A model generated the notes under the pieces. The model worked only from the letters and a program-made list of their open reading frames with translations. It made no database searches and was not told the DNA's origin. From assembly GCF_000011345.1 (NCBI RefSeq), contig NC_004113.1, positions 1,674,001 to 1,738,000 on the forward strand: a stretch of 64,000 bases of DNA, read 5' to 3'. Positions 46,539-55,589 of the stretch are shown in pieces; position 1 is the stretch's first letter, and the number at the start of each line of letters is the position of its first letter. The translations under genes were made by a program, and so were the position numbers. The stretch comes from Thermosynechococcus vestitus BP-1 (lineage in GTDB: Bacteria; Cyanobacteriota; Cyanobacteriia; Thermosynechococcales; Thermosynechococcaceae).

Positions 46539-48392
46539 ATGCCTACCGCTCAAACTGATCAAAACCTCAAACTTTGGTGGGGCGTCCTCTATCCTGCCTA
46601 TCCTGACCATCCCATTTTGGCTGCCCCCAACCACACCTCTGAGGGAACTGTGTTTGAGCAGGACACCAATCCTCCCAATGCTGCCGCCTTTTTTGACCCA
46701 CAGCACCGCTACCAACGCTGGGATTACCGCTACGCCTGTGACTTGCCTCAATTGGTGCAGGATCTCCAGCCTGAGGAGCCGACGCTCTTAGAAAACCTTC
46801 GGGAAACGGCTCAGGACTGGGCACAGGGACTCAATATTCTTGACCCTACGGTGGTCATTCCCCATTTGCAAGCGCAATACCCTGACCTCAGCGCGGTGGC
46901 GATCGCCTACCTTGCCCTACACCTTGTTTACCCCGAAACCATTCCAGCCATTCACGATGCGTGGCTAGATACTGTTTCCACAAGCAACTTACCAGTCAAT
47001 TATTGCCATGGCATTATTCTCGACTACAATCACACTGCGCGCCCTTTGCAAGATGTTTGGCAAGATGACAACATTGCCGATGAGCAGATCTTCCAGTACC
47101 TAGAGGACATGATTGACCTCTGGAAAACTTTAGAACCGTGGCATTGCCATTATTCCTTGCTGACAGTCAGAAACTTAGCCGTCAAACCAGACGCTCAATT
47201 GTGGCTGCATCAACTGGACTTCACTTTGCCCTTAGGGGAAACTTTTGAGCGACCCACGCCGCCCCCTAGCCTCGTTAGCGTCTGGCAAGAGTTATTTGCC
47301 CATGCCTCTAGTCGCCGCCAAGCTGTTTTCATGCCCCTGTTGGTCTCCTTGAGTACGGCTCCTCTGGAGAAAATCTCAGACATTCAGATGTTGCTTGACT
47401 CCCTTGCCTCCACCTTGCGCAGTGAACCCCTGTCTGAGGAGGAAACAGGCGAAAGTACAGGCGATCTAACTGATGAACTGCCAGACATCAGCCTCTCACC
47501 AGAATCAGCAGAAGAGGACCACACCGCTATTGAGGATGCACCAACTGCCCTCCTACCACGACAACTGGTTCAAGTGGACGTTGCTGCTCACACTGATACT
47601 GGGCGCGATCGCCACCACAACGAGGATTTCTATCTCATCAATCATCGGCAGCAGGTGCGCATAACCCCCAACGGTCAACAACTAGAGGTTCAAGGGGTTT
47701 ATGTGCTTTGTGATGGCATGGGCGGCCACGCCGAAGGAGAAGTCGCTAGCTCCTTAGCCACTAAAACCGTTCATGAATACTTCGAGCAGACTTGGCCGTG
47801 GCAGGGAGAACTGCCCAGTGCTGAGGAGGTACGCAACGCCATTTACCGCGCCAACGAGGTCATTTTTGCCACCAATGATCAAAAAGCAAAAACGGGCAGT
47901 GGTCGCATGGGTACAACACTTGTCATGGCCCTGCTTCATAATTACCATCTTCGCCTTGCTCATGTCGGCGACAGTCGCATCTACCGCTTCACCAAACGCC
48001 AAGGACTGCAACAACTCACCACAGATCATGAAGTCGGTCAACGTCTGATTCAACAGGGACTTGAACCGCAAATTGCCTATGGCCGCCCCGACGCCTACCA
48101 ACTCACCCAAGCCCTTGGACCCCGCAACAATGAGGCGATTCACCCAGAAGTCACAGACCTAGAGATTGAAGAAGACACCCTTATTTTACTTTGCTCCGAT
48201 GGTCTATCCGATAATCGTTGCCTTGAAACCCATATTATTAGCCACTTATTCCCAATGCTCGACTTTAGCATTCCCCTCAGTCAGTCGCTCCATAAACTGA
48301 TTGATGTGGGAAACCAAGTCAATGGCCACGATAACTTGACGGCGATCGCGATCCGCTTCAAATTACGCTCCGTTCTCAGCGCTTTGTTTTAA
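46539..48392 (+). CDS. PP2C-type protein phosphatase with degenerate kinase-like N-terminal half
   Basis: 617 residues. The C-terminal PP2C domain (about 345-610) has all metal-binding signatures: RDRHHNEDF near 356, LCDGMGGHAEGE near 390, GDSRIYRF and CSDGLSDN. The N-terminal 300 residues resemble a decayed protein kinase: a helical stretch, then HYSLLTVRNLAVKPDAQLWL near 201 in the place of a HRDLKPEN catalytic loop, followed by LDF where DFG would be, without the catalytic Asp. An acidic linker (about 290-340) separates the halves. It presumably dephosphorylates Ser/Thr kinase targets in the cytoplasm. The kinase resemblance is inference. Confidence 0.85.
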   Translation: MPTAQTDQNLKLWWGVLYPAYPDHPILAAPNHTSEGTVFEQDTNPPNAAAFFDPQHRYQRWDYRYACDLPQLVQDLQPEEPTLLENLRETAQDWAQGLNILDPTVVIPHLQAQYPDLSAVAIAYLALHLVYPETIPAIHDAWLDTVSTSNLPVNYCHGIILDYNHTARPLQDVWQDDNIADEQIFQYLEDMIDLWKTLEPWHCHYSLLTVRNLAVKPDAQLWLHQLDFTLPLGETFERPTPPPSLVSVWQELFAHASSRRQAVFMPLLVSLSTAPLEKISDIQMLLDSLASTLRSEPLSEEETGESTGDLTDELPDISLSPESAEEDHTAIEDAPTALLPRQLVQVDVAAHTDTGRDRHHNEDFYLINHRQQVRITPNGQQLEVQGVYVLCDGMGGHAEGEVASSLATKTVHEYFEQTWPWQGELPSAEEVRNAIYRANEVIFATNDQKAKTGSGRMGTTLVMALLHNYHLRLAHVGDSRIYRFTKRQGLQQLTTDHEVGQRLIQQGLEPQIAYGRPDAYQLTQALGPRNNEAIHPEVTDLEIEEDTLILLCSDGLSDNRCLETHIISHLFPMLDFSIPLSQSLHKLIDVGNQVNGHDNLTAIAIRFKLRSVLSALF

Positions 48393-48526
48393 CTCTTAAG
48401 TCAACAGAAAGAAGTCACTTTGTTAAGTAGCACACCCCTTTGATCATTGCTAACATTGTTCTTGAGGATCAAACTATCCTCGGCATTCGATTTTTTTACA
48501 AAAATTTATCTTTTGTAAGAATTTAT

Positions 48527-51500
48527 ATGCTTCCTCAATTCTTAAGGACCGTAGCCCGCCACGGTTTCATCAGCGTTACGAGTGTACTTTCTCTGCTGGC
48601 CACGCCGGTACTTGGGCAAATCACACCTGCTCCCAATACCACCGGCACTACGGTAGAAACCGTCAACAATCAGTTCAACATTGGCGGCGGACAACTCTCT
48701 GGCGACGGTCAAAACCTTTTTCACCTGTTCCGCGACTTCAATGTCCAGCAGGGGCAAATTGCCAACTTTCTTTCTAGCCCCCAAATCCGCAATATTCTTG
48801 CTGGTGTCAATAGTGGTCACCCTAGCTATATCAATGGCTTACTGCAAGTGACAGGGGGCAACAGCAATCTCTATCTCCTCAATCCTGGGGGTATTGTCTT
48901 TGGTCCAAATGCGCAGTTGAATCTACCAGCCGCATTTCATGCCTCAACAGCGCAGCGCGTGCACTTTGGCAATGGTGTCTTTGATCTCAACGGTTCAAAC
49001 ACCTACAGCCAACTCAATGGCTTCCCGATCGGCTTTGAATTTGCCAATAAAGGCATCCTGATTAATGAAGGCAACCTTAGGGTTAATGCGGGTCATTCCC
49101 TGACCCTAATGGCACATCAGGTGATCAATAGCGGCACCTTAACAGCACCGGGGGGCAAGGTCAATGTTGTAGCCGTCCCTGAATCAGGACTGGTGCGTAT
49201 TTCCCAAGAGGGCATGCTCCTCAGCCTTGAAATTCCTCAGGAGCGATTACCCGCTGATAGGATCATTCAGCCAACCGACCTACCAACTTTACTCACAGGT
49301 GGAAATGGCTATCCCAGTGTCAATAGCGTGATTCGCAACCCTGATGGCACAATTCGTCTGGTACATGACAGCACCCACATTCCGCTGGTCACCAATACCG
49401 CCGTCATTGGCGGCACCATTGATGTGAGTAGCGACACCGGCTCAGGTGGCCAAATCACAATTGCTGGCCAAGGCAGTAATGTCGCTCTCCTCAATGCTCA
49501 ACTCACAGCCTCGGGACTGACAGGGGGTGGCACGATCCTAGTTGGTGGTGACTATTTAGGCGGAACAAGCGGCACCAACCGTCTCGATTCTAGCTTTAAC
49601 ACAGCAAATCTTTTCGTTAATAGCGGAACTTCTTTGAATGCTGATGCCCGCAGTCAAGGCAATGGCGGTACAGTTATCAACTGGGCAAATGAGAACACGC
49701 ACTTCTACGGCCAAATTAGCGCCCGCGGCGGTAGCCTCAGGGGAGATGGTGGTTTTGTGGAAGTGTCTGGCAAAGAGTACCTTAATTTCCAAGGGACGGT
49801 CAACACCACTGCCGCCAATGGTAACACAGGCACACTATTACTTGATCCAACAGATATCTATATCGACACCTCGCCTTCCAATTCGTATATTGGTACTGAT
49901 AGTAGCATTCCTGGTTTTTTGCGCTTTCAAGCATACCCTGACTCTTCATCATCCTCTTTCCTAAGTGTAGCAACACTTTTATCTGCCCTAAGCTCTACAA
50001 ACGTTATTGTCACAACAGCCAGTGGCGCAAGTAGCCCTGGGGACATTTATGTGCTAACTCCGGTTTCAAGTAGCTCGACAAACTCACTCACCCTAAGAGC
50101 TAATAATAACATTGTTATCGAAGCGCCTATCTCTCTTGCAGGAAGTCTGATTCTAGAAGCAGGGAACTTAATTACAAATTCCTCATCTCTAAATAATCCA
50201 ATTAATATCAGTGCAGCAAATATTAATGCTAATACTCCTATACAAACGAATGGCACAGATATTACTCTCCAAGCCAGTGGCAGTATCCTTCTTCCCTCTA
50301 GTGGCAATGTCCTGAGCACATCAGGAGGAAGTATCAGCTTACAGAGTAGTGGAGGTACGATTTCCCTTGGAGGAATAGCCAATGCATCTGCTGGCAACAT
50401 CGAATTCCGTGGTAACACCATCCTCTTGAACTCAACAAGTTTTTCAGGAGGAAATATTAGCTTCACTGGAAATATCAATGGTAATTATCCATTGAGTATC
50501 ACCTCCGGCGGGCAAACAACAGTTTCAGGAATAATTAACACTAAAAGTCTAAACATCAATACTACTGGAAATACTCAATTGAACAATGTGATCACTAGTT
50601 CAGGCATTAATTTACGCTCGACATCTAACATTATTGCTGGCAACTTACAAGTTACCCAAAGTGACGGGATCATTCGTGTGGTTTCTGGTAATAACATTAC
50701 TCTTGGTGACTTACTCAGTGCAGGGGGAGCGATCGCTATCTTTTCCTCGTCAGCAAGTATTTCAACTGGTAATATCAACAGTAATGGTGGTTTTGTTTAC
50801 CTTGACTCGATAACAGGTATTACAACGGGAATTGTTACAACTCGTGGCGGCAACTTCGACGCTGTGGCCTATCGGGGGCAATTGACAACTGGAAGCATTA
50901 ACACTGCTGGGAGTGGTGGTAGTGTCAGCCTCTTTGCTCCCAATATCACCACAGGTAATATTTTTACCAATGGTGGTAGTTTCTTGGCACAAACCGGTGA
51001 CTTTCCCATTCAAACCTTTGAAAGTACGATAGATTCAATTCTCAATGGCAGCTTAACACTGCGGGGGCTGTTGACTAATAGGGCCATACCTAGCGGCAAT
51101 TTAACCCTAGGCAGCTTAGCCACTAGTGGTGGAGACGTTAACCTCAGAGGGGGTAATATTAGTTTCAACTGGATTAACGCTGGAACGGGTGGGGTTGACA
51201 TCTATGCAGAAAACTCACTGCGTGGTTTAAGCACATTTAATCTCAATGGTGCTCCCACCAGCATATTTGGCCGCTCGGTCAATATCTTTATCAATAATGA
51301 CACACCCTTCTTAGTTGGGAATCCTGATCTCAATGGAACAGCAGGCGCTATTCAATCGGTCAATTCCATTATTTCACCACCAAGGACGTTATCAGGGCTA
51401 GTAGAAGTTGGGAATATCCGTTTTGAAAATAGAGGCTCAACTACTTCCCCGCTTTCTGAAGAGGAAGGGAGTCCACTCTTACAAGTGCTTTCTCCTGTTA

Positions 51501-52795
51501 CCAATGCACCGGTAGAAGTGCCCCCTGAGGCATCTCCAATTCTCTTAACACCAGAGATAGAAATTGCACTGGATAATAACGACCTCAGCTTTGCCCTTGC
51601 CCTTTTAGACCAGCGAGGCTGTGAACAGGTTACGAGTTACCTTGGTCGTACCTGCGGTGTGGGTGAATTATCCATTGAGGATCTGCAAAAAGCCCTGAAT
51701 GAAATTGCGAAGCAGACAGGGAAGAAACCAGCCGTCCTTTACACTTTGGCACGGCTAGATCAACTGGATTTGATGATGGTGACGCCCCAAGGAGAGCCAC
51801 TCTATACCCCAGTGAAGGGTGTGAGACGTGAGCAACTTCTAAAAACTGTGGAGCAGTTTACAAATAATGTGCGTGACCCACGCTTGGTGAATAGCCGCAC
51901 CTACCTCCCTGCTGCCCAGCAACTCTACCAATGGCTGATCGCGCCCTTGCGTCCTCAGTTAGATGCCCAAGGCATTGAAACCCTGGTCTTTGTCCTTGAC
52001 AGTGGTATGCGGGGAATTCCCGTGGCGGCGCTCCATGATGGCAAGGGCTTTTTAGTGGAGCGCTTTAGCATGGCTTTGGTGCCCAGTCTGAGACTGACGG
52101 ATACCCGTTACCGCAGTATTCAGCGGGAGCGCATCCTGGCTATGGGGGCATCGGAATTTCTGGATCAGTCCCCTTTGCCCGCTGTGCCCGTGGAGGTGAG
52201 CCAAATTGTCGAGAATTTAGGCGGCGGCCGGGCTTTTCTCAATGAGGCCTTCACGGTTGCCAATTTTGAACAGCAGCGCCGTCAAGGCATCTATCCTGTG
52301 ATACACTTGGCCACCCACGCTGAGTTTCAACCGGGGGCTCCCGAAAATTCCTACATTGCTTTTCGCGATGGGCGATTGAATCTTGTACAACTGCGGCAAC
52401 TACGACTTGACCGCCCGCTAGCGGAACTGTTGACCCTTAGTGCCTGCCGCACAGCAGTCGGAGATTTAGATGCGGAGTTGGGGTTTGCAGGCCTTGCCGT
52501 ACAGGCGGGGGTAAAGTCAGTTCTTGCCAGTCTATGGTATGTCAGTGATGAAGGGACACTGGCACTGATGAGTGGTTTCTACAATCAGTTGAACACCGCA
52601 CCGATTAAGGCAGAGGCTCTACGAGAAGCTCAGTTAGCGATGCTTCGGGGTGAAATCCGCCTCCAGGATAATGGGCTGCTAACGACTCGCGGCAAGATTC
52701 CATTACCAGAAGCGGTTAGTCAAGGAGCGGGCGATCGCCCCCTGAGTCATCCCTATTACTGGGCCGCCTTTACAATGGTTGGCAGTCCATGGTAG
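48527..52795 (+). CDS. Two-partner-secretion exoprotein with C-terminal CHAT protease domain
   Basis: 1422 residues. The ATG at 48527 begins a signal peptide (hydrophobic core, cleavage near VLGQ about residue 30). A filamentous-hemagglutinin-type TPS domain follows (about 35-290: NTTGTTVETVNNQFNIGGG, LYLLNPGGIVFGPNAQL), then a long beta-helix of short Asn/Ser/Gly-rich repeats (about 290-960) in visibly AT-richer DNA. After a Pro/Glu linker the C-terminal 400 residues form a CHAT caspase-like domain with the dyad His1264 (LATHAEF) and Cys1307 (LSACRTAVGD). The TPS domain implies export by a TpsB outer-membrane channel, which is not in the window. The role is unknown; secreted protease is the inference. 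Confidence 0.9.
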   Translation: MLPQFLRTVARHGFISVTSVLSLLATPVLGQITPAPNTTGTTVETVNNQFNIGGGQLSGDGQNLFHLFRDFNVQQGQIANFLSSPQIRNILAGVNSGHPSYINGLLQVTGGNSNLYLLNPGGIVFGPNAQLNLPAAFHASTAQRVHFGNGVFDLNGSNTYSQLNGFPIGFEFANKGILINEGNLRVNAGHSLTLMAHQVINSGTLTAPGGKVNVVAVPESGLVRISQEGMLLSLEIPQERLPADRIIQPTDLPTLLTGGNGYPSVNSVIRNPDGTIRLVHDSTHIPLVTNTAVIGGTIDVSSDTGSGGQITIAGQGSNVALLNAQLTASGLTGGGTILVGGDYLGGTSGTNRLDSSFNTANLFVNSGTSLNADARSQGNGGTVINWANENTHFYGQISARGGSLRGDGGFVEVSGKEYLNFQGTVNTTAANGNTGTLLLDPTDIYIDTSPSNSYIGTDSSIPGFLRFQAYPDSSSSSFLSVATLLSALSSTNVIVTTASGASSPGDIYVLTPVSSSSTNSLTLRANNNIVIEAPISLAGSLILEAGNLITNSSSLNNPINISAANINANTPIQTNGTDITLQASGSILLPSSGNVLSTSGGSISLQSSGGTISLGGIANASAGNIEFRGNTILLNSTSFSGGNISFTGNINGNYPLSITSGGQTTVSGIINTKSLNINTTGNTQLNNVITSSGINLRSTSNIIAGNLQVTQSDGIIRVVSGNNITLGDLLSAGGAIAIFSSSASISTGNINSNGGFVYLDSITGITTGIVTTRGGNFDAVAYRGQLTTGSINTAGSGGSVSLFAPNITTGNIFTNGGSFLAQTGDFPIQTFESTIDSILNGSLTLRGLLTNRAIPSGNLTLGSLATSGGDVNLRGGNISFNWINAGTGGVDIYAENSLRGLSTFNLNGAPTSIFGRSVNIFINNDTPFLVGNPDLNGTAGAIQSVNSIISPPRTLSGLVEVGNIRFENRGSTTSPLSEEEGSPLLQVLSPVTNAPVEVPPEASPILLTPEIEIALDNNDLSFALALLDQRGCEQVTSYLGRTCGVGELSIEDLQKALNEIAKQTGKKPAVLYTLARLDQLDLMMVTPQGEPLYTPVKGVRREQLLKTVEQFTNNVRDPRLVNSRTYLPAAQQLYQWLIAPLRPQLDAQGIETLVFVLDSGMRGIPVAALHDGKGFLVERFSMALVPSLRLTDTRYRSIQRERILAMGASEFLDQSPLPAVPVEVSQIVENLGGGRAFLNEAFTVANFEQQRRQGIYPVIHLATHAEFQPGAPENSYIAFRDGRLNLVQLRQLRLDRPLAELLTLSACRTAVGDLDAELGFAGLAVQAGVKSVLASLWYVSDEGTLALMSGFYNQLNTAPIKAEALREAQLAMLRGEIRLQDNGLLTTRGKIPLPEAVSQGAGDRPLSHPYYWAAFTMVGSPW

Positions 52796-52802
52796 GGCTA
52801 GC

Positions 52803-53765
52803 TTAGCGTTCAGGGCGGACTGTAGCGAAAATTTCTTCTAAAATCTCGGAAGCACCCTGTTCACGGAGTTTCAAGGCCAAGCGAGTGCCCAGTTCTTCCG
52901 CTGTGGCCACGTCTCCTGTGAGACTGTCTTTCACAAGGCGTTGGCCATCTAGACTTGCCACTAGCCCTGTTAAGGTCAGTTGACCATTTTCAATCACTGT
53001 GTGAACGCCAATGGGAACTTGGCAACCCCCCTCTAATTGCCGCAGGAAGGCGCGCTCCGCTAGGCAACGGGCTGTTGTCTCCGGATGTTCAAGGGTTTTC
53101 ACCAAAGCCAAAATGTCGGCATCCTCGGCGCGGCATTCAATACCCAAAGCGCCCTGACCAACGGCATAGAGGGATACCGTTGCTGGCAAGACTTGGCTGA
53201 TGCGATCGCCAAACCCCAAACGCCGCAGACCAGCTACCGCCAAAATCAGGGCATCGTATTCCCCCGCATCCAATTTGGCGAGGCGGGTATTTAGGTTGCC
53301 CCGTACATCCTTGAAAGTGAGATGGGGATAGTAGTGGCGTAGTTGGGCCAAGCGTCGCAATGACGAGGTACCAATGACTGTACCTTCGGGGAGGGTATCA
53401 ATGGTGTGTCCTGTCCACTTTGCACCTAAAACGAGGGCATCCGCGGGGTCTTCCCGTTCGGTAATCGCAGCCAAAACCAAGCCGTCAGGCAACTGAGTGG
53501 GTAAATCCTTCAGGGAATGGACAGCCAAATCAGTTTCGCCCCGCAGCATTGAAAGCTCTAGCTCTTTGGTAAAGAGTCCCTTATCGCCAATTTTTGCCAG
53601 GGCAACATCCAGGATATTGTCCCCTTGGGTTGTCATTGTCACCACTTCAAAGGCGCGATCGCGATGGTGGGTTTGCAGTTGCGCCTGTACCCATTCCGTT
53701 TGCACAAGAGCCAGTTGACTTTTGCGGGAACCAATGCGAACCGGACGGGATGAGGTGGCAATCAT
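52803..53765 (-). CDS. hemC: Porphobilinogen deaminase (hydroxymethylbilane synthase)
   Basis: 320 residues. Joins four porphobilinogens into hydroxymethylbilane for heme, chlorophyll and bilin synthesis. The cofactor-attachment Cys is in [12 protein letters not shown], and the substrate-binding Arg residues sit in [13 protein letters not shown] and [14 protein letters not shown]. Length is typical. Convergent with the CHAT gene, with only 7 bases between the stop codons. A radical SAM gene lies 73 bases upstream on the same strand. Confidence 0.97.
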
Positions 53766-53838
53766 AGCGTTGAGTGTGCAGCGGACAGCATCCAGCCATT
53801 ATAGGTCCCGTGGATCCCAAGGGGCAAGATCAGTGACT

Positions 53839-55173
53839 TTAAGGACAGGTACAAGCGGCAATAATTCCTGCTGCACCGCCAGAGACCACTTGAATGGGTA
53901 CCCCGAGAGCCTCCTCGACAGTGGCTAAAGGCACATCATCGAGAAAAACGGCTGCATCGTGCTTGAGCATGAGACTGGGCAGGAGCAGGCGATCGCCGAG
54001 GGGCTTGCCCTGCAGGTGATAAATCAAATCATGGCCGGTCAGTAGCCCTGTCACTGACAGCCGCTGTCCCCAATAGTCACTGGCCAAGGCATAAAGATCA
54101 AGGCGCAAGTTCTCAATCTGATTTAGGCGTGCCACTAACGGTTCAAAAGCCTGTTCCACCGTATTGCCGACCACCCAACTGAGATGCCGCGGCTGTGGTA
54201 GGCGTTGAGGGAGCTGTGGGGCGTGAAGGTCAAACTCTTCTAGGAACAGGCGAATTGTGCCCACTCCATTGCTTAGTTGTGGATAGTCCTGATAGTGGGC
54301 CGCTGGCGGTAACGGCCACCCAGCCATCAAGAACCATTCATCCGCCAGCCAAGCAAAGGGGGTTTGCCACTGCCGTTCAAATTGCTGCTGCAAAGCCTGT
54401 ACCCGTTGAATCACCGCTTGGGCATGATCGGGGGTGACGGGGGTGAGTTCATCCTCAGCAGGACGAAAGCGGGTCAGACCCACGGGCACGACCGCCACTG
54501 AGAGGACTGTGGGCCAATCAGGATCATAGAACTGGGCTAAATCTCGCAGTGTTTGCTCTAGGCACTCGCCATCATTAATGCCCGGACAAACAACAACTTG
54601 AGCATGGAGTTGCAGCCGCTGTTCCTGAAACCAGCGAATCTGTTGCAGAATCTCTCCGGCGCGGGGATTTTTCAGTAGGCGTTGGCGGATGCTGGGCACT
54701 GTAGCATGGACAGAAATGTAAAGGGGGGAAAGGCGCAAGCGGGCAATGCGCTGCCACTCTGAGGGGAGGAGGTTGGTGAGGGTAATATAACTGCCATAGA
54801 GAAAACTTAGGCGGTAGTCGTCGTCCTTAATATACAGGCTTTCCCGTTTGCCAGGCGGTTGTTGATCAATAAAACAAAAGGGGCAGCGATTGTTACACTG
54901 CATTAGGCCATCAAAGAGGGCAGTGGTAAATTCTAGGCCTAAATCTTCGTCAATCTCTTTTTCGATTTCGAGAATGTAGGTTTGGCCGTCCTTGCCCAGT
55001 ACTTCAAGAGTGAGGTATTCATCGGCACACAAAAAGCGGTAGTCAATTAGATCGCGGGGGCGATCGCCATTAATGGCCACCAAAGCATCACCGGGTTCAA
55101 ATCCCAACTCCGCAGCAATGGAGCCAGGCTTCACAGCAGCGACAAGGGCCGGTCGAAGGGCGCGATCGCTCAT
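53839..55173 (-). CDS. PDZ-radical SAM protein (DUF512, TIGR03279 family)
   Basis: 444-residue cyanobacterial iron-sulfur protein of unknown function. An N-terminal PDZ-like domain (about 8-65, VKPGSIAAELGFEPGDALVA) is followed by the radical SAM cluster motif CNNRCPFC at 93-100 (C-x3-C-x2-C) and a C-terminal DUF512 domain ending in a conserved Gly-rich tail (VVSGGAAGIIAACTCP). A radical mechanism using S-adenosylmethionine is expected; the substrate is unknown. The start is near the left side of a roughly 190-base region shared with the divergent small membrane protein gene. Confidence 0.9.
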   Translation of the reverse strand: MSDRALRPALVAAVKPGSIAAELGFEPGDALVAINGDRPRDLIDYRFLCADEYLTLEVLGKDGQTYILEIEKEIDEDLGLEFTTALFDGLMQCNNRCPFCFIDQQPPGKRESLYIKDDDYRLSFLYGSYITLTNLLPSEWQRIARLRLSPLYISVHATVPSIRQRLLKNPRAGEILQQIRWFQEQRLQLHAQVVVCPGINDGECLEQTLRDLAQFYDPDWPTVLSVAVVPVGLTRFRPAEDELTPVTPDHAQAVIQRVQALQQQFERQWQTPFAWLADEWFLMAGWPLPPAAHYQDYPQLSNGVGTIRLFLEEFDLHAPQLPQRLPQPRHLSWVVGNTVEQAFEPLVARLNQIENLRLDLYALASDYWGQRLSVTGLLTGHDLIYHLQGKPLGDRLLLPSLMLKHDAAVFLDDVPLATVEEALGVPIQVVSGGAAGIIAACTCP

Positions 55174-55361
55174 CGTTCAGAGGTGTTCACAGGTCTTCAA
55201 AGGTCAGGAGAAATTCTCTGTCCCAGGTGGAGTCACCCCCCATCATTTTAATTTTAATGTACCCTAGACCGCTTCGCCCCTCAGCATTCTCAAAGCAGCG
55301 CTAGGATTGTTATAGTGGTGTTCTATGTTCTAAATATTTCTCAATATTGACGAGGAAAATA

Positions 55362-55589
55362 ATGGGGTCATTGGCAATTGGCTTTACCGTCGGTGCAGGT
55401 AACTTCCTCCCCTTTTATGGGGTGTTGCTGCTGGGTTTAATTGCTGCCGTGAGCATTGGCCTCATTGCATGGTACAACTCCAAGCGTCCCCCCGGTTGGG
55501 AAAATGCCGATCGCCCCAGTTTTATTCCTAACTTGAATCTCGAAGAGCCTGCATCCGCCCCTAACCCTGATGAGACCACAGATTCGTGA
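55362..55589 (+). CDS. Small single-helix membrane protein, possibly Psb35-like
   Basis: 75 residues. One hydrophobic helix (about 12-38: LPFYGVLLLGLIAAVSIGLIAWY) is followed by NSKRPPGWENADRPSF and an acidic tail. The NSKRP-x-GWE block after the helix reminds me of the small thylakoid protein family called Psb35 in cyanobacteria, but I cannot verify that. ATG 55362 has GAGG at 55352-55355; a TTG at 55347 is less likely. The stop overlaps the GTG start of the ABC exporter (GTGA), implying coupled translation. Confidence 0.65.
   Translation: MGSLAIGFTVGAGNFLPFYGVLLLGLIAAVSIGLIAWYNSKRPPGWENADRPSFIPNLNLEEPASAPNPDETTDS

Noticed and set aside
49500-51400. Repetitive Asn/Ser/Gly-coding stretch considered as a CRISPR-like or satellite repeat
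   Set aside because: The repeats are irregular at DNA level and reflect beta-helix turns of the exoprotein.
55090-55110. GGGTTCAAATCCC, resembling a tRNA T-arm
   Set aside because: It lies inside the conserved PDZ coding region of the radical SAM gene, and no acceptor or anticodon arm surrounds it.
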